A stretch of 7,986 nt of DNA from Clostridiales bacterium UBA8153 (GTDB lineage Bacteria > Bacillota > Sulfobacillia > UBA8153), in contig DMHJ01000079.1 of assembly GCA_003449495.1 (NCBI GenBank), forward strand, positions 1 to 7,986. Direction: 5' to 3'. The notes below the pieces were generated by a model. It was not told the origin of the DNA, searched no databases, and saw only the letters and a program-made list of their open reading frames with translations. How positions within the stretch are numbered: the stretch's first letter is position 1; each line of letters opens with the position of its first letter. Shown here piece after piece: positions 5,118 through 7,986 of this stretch. The position numbers and the translations under genes were made by a program.

Positions 5118-6233
5118 GTGAACGACCAGCTGAAGCGAACCCCCCTCTTCGATGTGCATCGCAAGTATGGTGGCAGGATCATCGACTATGCCGGCTGGGC
5201 ACTCCCCGTCCAGTTCACCGGCATCATCGAGGAGCACCGGGCCGTACGGGCCACGGCGGGCCTATTTGACGTAAGCGACATGGGCGAGGTGGAGATTACC
5301 GGCCCCGGCGCCCTGGCCCTGGTGCAGCAGGCGGTCACCGCCGATGTGGGGCGGGCCCGGTCCGGGAGAGTAGTATACTCCCCCATGTGTAATCACCGGG
5401 GCGGGGTGGTGGATGACATCCTCATCTACGTCCTGGGGGCCGAGCGGTACCTGGCGGTGGTCAACGCAGCCAACATCGAGAAAGACTTCAACTGGCTCCA
5501 GGAGCTGGCGCGAGGGCACTCCGGCGTCCGGGTGGAGAACCGGTCGGATGCCGTTGCCCAGCTGGCGATCCAAGGACCGCTGGCCGGGCCCATCCTGTAC
5601 GGCCTGACCCGGGCCAGCCTGAAGGAACTGGGCTACTACCGGGCCTTGGAGAATGTGGAGGTGGCGGGGACCTCATGCTTCCTGGTGTCCCGCACCGGCT
5701 ACACCGGTGAGGACGGCTTTGAGTTATACTGCCGGCCCGAGGATGCCGCCGCGCTCTGGGAGGAGCTGATGGCAGCCGGGCAGGAGGAGGGGCTGGTCCC
5801 GGCCGGGCTGGGATGCCGGGACACCCTGCGCTTGGAGGCGGGGATGCCTCTTTACGGTCAGGAACTGGACGATGAGCGGACCCCCTTGGAAGCCGGCCTG
5901 GACCGCTTCGTCGCCTGGGATAAGGGAGCCTTCGTAGGCCGGGAGGCCCTCCAGCGCCAGCAGGCCGGGGGCCGCCGCCTGGCCCTGGTCGGTCTCGAGA
6001 TGGTGGACCGGGGCGTGCCCCGGACCGGCTATCCGGTGCTGGCCGGCGGGGAGCAGGTGGGCTATGTGACCAGCGGCTCGTACGCGCCCAGCTTGGACCG
6101 GCATATCGGCATGGCCTATGTACCGCCCACCTGGGCGCGAGCGGGCAACGAGCTCGGCGTGAGCATACGCCAGCGGGCGGCCATGGCCAAAACAGTGAAG
6201 CTGCCGTTTTACCGGCGCAATAAGGAGGAATGA
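5118..6233 (+). CDS. gcvT: Glycine cleavage system T protein (aminomethyltransferase)
   Basis: GcvT takes the aminomethyl group from the lipoyl arm of H protein, passes the carbon to tetrahydrofolate as 5,10-methylene-THF, and releases ammonia. From the chosen start it has 371 residues, normal for the family. It opens with KRTPLFDVHRKYGGRIIDYA, typical of GcvT. FDVSDMGE spans 50-57. NHRGGVVDD (92-100) holds the Asp pair that contains the expected catalytic aspartate. SRTGYTGEDGFELY is at 191-204, and the C-terminal barrel domain ends with VKLPFYRR. An in-frame GTG at 5106 is also open, but it lies inside the AGAGGTGG ribosome site (5102-5109). The GTG at 5118 is 8 bases after that site and gives the family's usual N-terminus, so I chose it. 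Four bases separate its stop from gcvH, so the genes are surely co-transcribed. The long leader upstream is the likely place of control. Confidence 0.96.
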   Translation: MNDQLKRTPLFDVHRKYGGRIIDYAGWALPVQFTGIIEEHRAVRATAGLFDVSDMGEVEITGPGALALVQQAVTADVGRARSGRVVYSPMCNHRGGVVDDILIYVLGAERYLAVVNAANIEKDFNWLQELARGHSGVRVENRSDAVAQLAIQGPLAGPILYGLTRASLKELGYYRALENVEVAGTSCFLVSRTGYTGEDGFELYCRPEDAAALWEELMAAGQEEGLVPAGLGCRDTLRLEAGMPLYGQELDDERTPLEAGLDRFVAWDKGAFVGREALQRQQAGGRRLALVGLEMVDRGVPRTGYPVLAGGEQVGYVTSGSYAPSLDRHIGMAYVPPTWARAGNELGVSIRQRAAMAKTVKLPFYRRNKEE

Positions 6234-6237
6234 GGAA

Positions 6238-6633
6238 GTGACGTATCCGGCAGGGTACCGGTACACCAAGTCTCACGAATGGATCAAGGTGGTGGGGAAC
6301 AAGGCCAAGGTGGGCCTGACCAACTACGCCCAGGACAAACTGGGCGACATCACCTTTGTGGAGCTCCCGGACCTGGGCAAAAAGCTCAAGCGGGGAGAAG
6401 TCTTCGGCGTGGTGGAGTCGGTAAAGGCGGTGTCCGACTGCTACTGCCCGGCTTCGGGCAAAGTTTCGGCGGTCAACAACCAGCTGGAAGTGGAACCGGA
6501 CTTCATCAACCGCTCCCCCCACGACGACGGCTGGATCATGGAACTGGAGCTGGATAGTCTGGCGGAACTGGACACGCTCATGGACGTAGACACCTATACC
6601 AAGTTCGCCGCCGCAGAGGAGGATAAAGGGTAA
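6238..6633 (+). CDS. gcvH: Glycine cleavage system H protein (lipoyl carrier)
   Basis: H protein carries the lipoyl arm that shuttles the aminomethyl group from P to T and is then reoxidised by the L protein. It has 131 residues, the expected size. The family start is clear (YTKSHEWIKV, residues 9-18), followed by GLTNYAQDKLGDITFVELP (26-44). The lipoylation site is K63 in ESVKAVSD, and NRSPHDDGWI-type text follows near the C-terminus. The start is GTG at 6238, and AAGGAGG at 6222-6228, inside the end of gcvT, is a near-perfect ribosome site 9 bases before it. The stop codon TAA shares its last A with the ATG of gcvPA, which suggests translational coupling. Lipoylation needs enzymes not encoded in the window. 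Confidence 0.97.
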   Translation: MTYPAGYRYTKSHEWIKVVGNKAKVGLTNYAQDKLGDITFVELPDLGKKLKRGEVFGVVESVKAVSDCYCPASGKVSAVNNQLEVEPDFINRSPHDDGWIMELELDSLAELDTLMDVDTYTKFAAAEEDKG

Positions 6634-7985
6634 TGGGCGTTCGGCACCGTTACCTGCCCAACACCGACGAAGACCGCCGGCAGATGGTAGAGGCGCTGGG
6701 CCTTGGGTCGGTGGAGGAGCTGTTTGCGGACATCCCCGAGCGGGTGCGCTTCAAAGGGAAGCTGGACCTGCCCCCGCGCATGTCCGAGCTGGAGCTGGTC
6801 CGCCATATGAACGAGCTGGCCGGCCGCAACGGGGATGCGTCTAAGTATGCCTGCTTCAGAGGAGCCGGGGCTTACGACCACTTCATTCCCAGCGTGGTTG
6901 GGCACATCACCGGCCGCGCCGAGCTCTACACCGCCTACACCCCCTACCAGCCTGAAGTCAGCCAGGCCGTGCTCCAGTCCATCTACGAGTTCCAGACGCT
7001 GATCTGCGAGCTCACCGGCATGGAGGTGGCCAACGCTTCCATGTACGACGGGGCCACGGCAGCGGCAGAAGCTGCCATCATCAGCTCCTATAGCCTGCCG
7101 GGACGCCGCAAGATCGTAGTTTCGTCGGCCCTGCACCCGGAGTACCGTGCTACCCTACGCACCTACGCCCGGGGTCCCGGGCTGGAACTGGTGGAGGTCC
7201 CCACCGAAGGCGGGGTGACTCCTGCCGCCGCATTGGCGCGCGCCGTGGACGCGGACACCGCCTGCGTCATCGCCCAGCAGCCCAACTTCTTCGGGTGCCT
7301 GGAGGACATGGAGGCGTTGGGGGAGGCAGCCCACGCCGGCGGCGCACAGTTCGCCGCCTGTGTAGATCCTATTTCCCTGGGAATTCTCAAACCCCCGGGT
7401 GAGTACGGGGCCGATTTTGCCATCGGAGAGGGCCAGCCCCTGGGCGTACCGATGGGCTTCGGCGGGCCCCACCTGGGCTTTTTCGCCGCTACGGGCAAGC
7501 TCATGCGGCGCATGCCCGGGCGCATCGCCGGCGTGACCGTGGATGCCGAGGGTAAGCGCGGGTTCGTGCTGACCCTGCAGACCCGCGAACAGCATATCCG
7601 GCGGGAGAAAGCCACCTCCAACATCTGCTCCAACCAGGCCCTGTGCGCCCTGGCTGCCACCGTCTACTTGTCCGTCATGGGCAAACAGGGCCTCAGGGAA
7701 GTGGCCGAGCAGTGCGTGAAGAAGACCCGCTATGCCCAGGAACAGCTGGAGAAAGCCGGATTCGCCCTCACCTTCCCGGTGCCCTTCTTCCGGGAGTTCG
7801 CCATCCGTTCCCCGGTTCCGGTGGAGCGGGTGAATGCGGCTTTGCTGAAGGATAAGATCATCGGCGGGGTTGAGCTGGGAAGATGGTACCCGGAGCTTAA
7901 GGACTCGCTGCTCATCGCCGTGACCGAGAAGCGGACCCGGCAGGAGATCGACGGACTGGTGGCCGGAATGGGGGGATTACGTTGA
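6633..7985 (+). CDS. gcvPA: Glycine dehydrogenase (decarboxylating) subunit 1, P protein alpha
   Basis: This is the alpha half of the pyridoxal-phosphate P protein, which decarboxylates glycine and loads the aminomethyl group on the lipoyl arm of H. It has 450 residues, the normal length for a split-type alpha subunit, and is complete. Recognisable text includes RYLPNTDEDRRQM (6-18), ELFADIPERVRFK at about 29-41, FRGAGAYDHFIPSVVGHITG in the 70s to 90s, YTPYQPEVSQ, and ASMYDGATAAAEAA soon after. The PLP lysine belongs to the beta subunit, so its absence here is expected. The ATG at 6633 overlaps the gcvH stop by one base, and AGAGGAGG at 6615-6622 is the ribosome site, 10 bases upstream. The stop TGA is at 7983-7985, one base from the right edge. 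A GGGGGG run at 7970-7975 near the end could be the ribosome site for gcvPB, which should follow immediately but is outside the window. Confidence 0.97.
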   Translation: MGVRHRYLPNTDEDRRQMVEALGLGSVEELFADIPERVRFKGKLDLPPRMSELELVRHMNELAGRNGDASKYACFRGAGAYDHFIPSVVGHITGRAELYTAYTPYQPEVSQAVLQSIYEFQTLICELTGMEVANASMYDGATAAAEAAIISSYSLPGRRKIVVSSALHPEYRATLRTYARGPGLELVEVPTEGGVTPAAALARAVDADTACVIAQQPNFFGCLEDMEALGEAAHAGGAQFAACVDPISLGILKPPGEYGADFAIGEGQPLGVPMGFGGPHLGFFAATGKLMRRMPGRIAGVTVDAEGKRGFVLTLQTREQHIRREKATSNICSNQALCALAATVYLSVMGKQGLREVAEQCVKKTRYAQEQLEKAGFALTFPVPFFREFAIRSPVPVERVNAALLKDKIIGGVELGRWYPELKDSLLIAVTEKRTRQEIDGLVAGMGGLR

Positions 7986-7986
7986 C

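Noticed and set aside
5488..6522. Long open frame on the minus strand across gcvT and gcvH
   Set aside because: It is antisense to two certain genes, and its translation is arginine-, proline- and glycine-rich, as expected of a GC-driven shadow frame.
1..7986. CRISPR array, insertion sequence ends, phage attachment site or a novel defence cassette
   Set aside because: I found no spaced direct repeats, no intact transposase or integrase, and no toxin or nuclease gene. The intact genes all have ordinary metabolic assignments.

Overview
The window is GC-rich, with densely packed genes, purine-rich Shine-Dalgarno sites, and GTG and TTG starts alongside ATG. The glycine cleavage P protein is of the split type (a separate alpha subunit). 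A decayed DUF1670-like gene, a rhodanese-fused CoA-disulfide-reductase-type flavoprotein and a HisJ-type PHP phosphatase are also present. Together these suggest an anaerobic, possibly thermophilic, high-GC Firmicute of the Moorella/Desulfotomaculum kind. That placement is inferred from gene content and style; no marker gene is present to prove it.

Layout from left to right. Bases 2-133 are the last 43 codons of an unrecognised plus-strand gene. Bases 149-467 hold a broken gene with an in-frame stop and a frameshift, which reads as a DUF1670-type helix-turn-helix protein. Bases 642-1928 encode an intact M24 metallopeptidase (Xaa-Pro aminopeptidase-like). Its 3' end faces a convergent minus-strand gene across a 155-base gap that contains two strong inverted repeats. 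Two genes then read leftwards: a HisJ-like PHP phosphohydrolase (4648 down to 3854) and, after about 84 bases, a flavin disulfide reductase with a C-terminal rhodanese domain (3769 down to 2084). Bases 4664-5101 have no gene: they separate the leftward pair from the rightward gcv operon and include an AT-richer block with small dyads and a GC-rich leader able to form several mutually exclusive hairpins. From 5118 to the right edge lies the operon gcvT-gcvH-gcvPA, with a 4-base gap and then a 1-base overlap. gcvPB is expected just beyond the window.

The rightward operon makes the T, H and P-alpha parts of the glycine cleavage complex. P decarboxylates glycine onto the lipoyl arm of H, and T moves the methylene carbon to tetrahydrofolate and releases ammonia. 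The other intact genes are a cytosolic peptidase, a probable histidinol-phosphate phosphatase and a CoA/persulfide redox enzyme. They are ordinary metabolic genes with no clear functional link to the operon. I found no convincing new system. The parts most worth a second look are the untyped leader of the gcv operon, a 17-bp inverted repeat ahead of the disulfide reductase, and the DUF1670-like remnant. Family assignments come from motif recognition by eye, without database searches.
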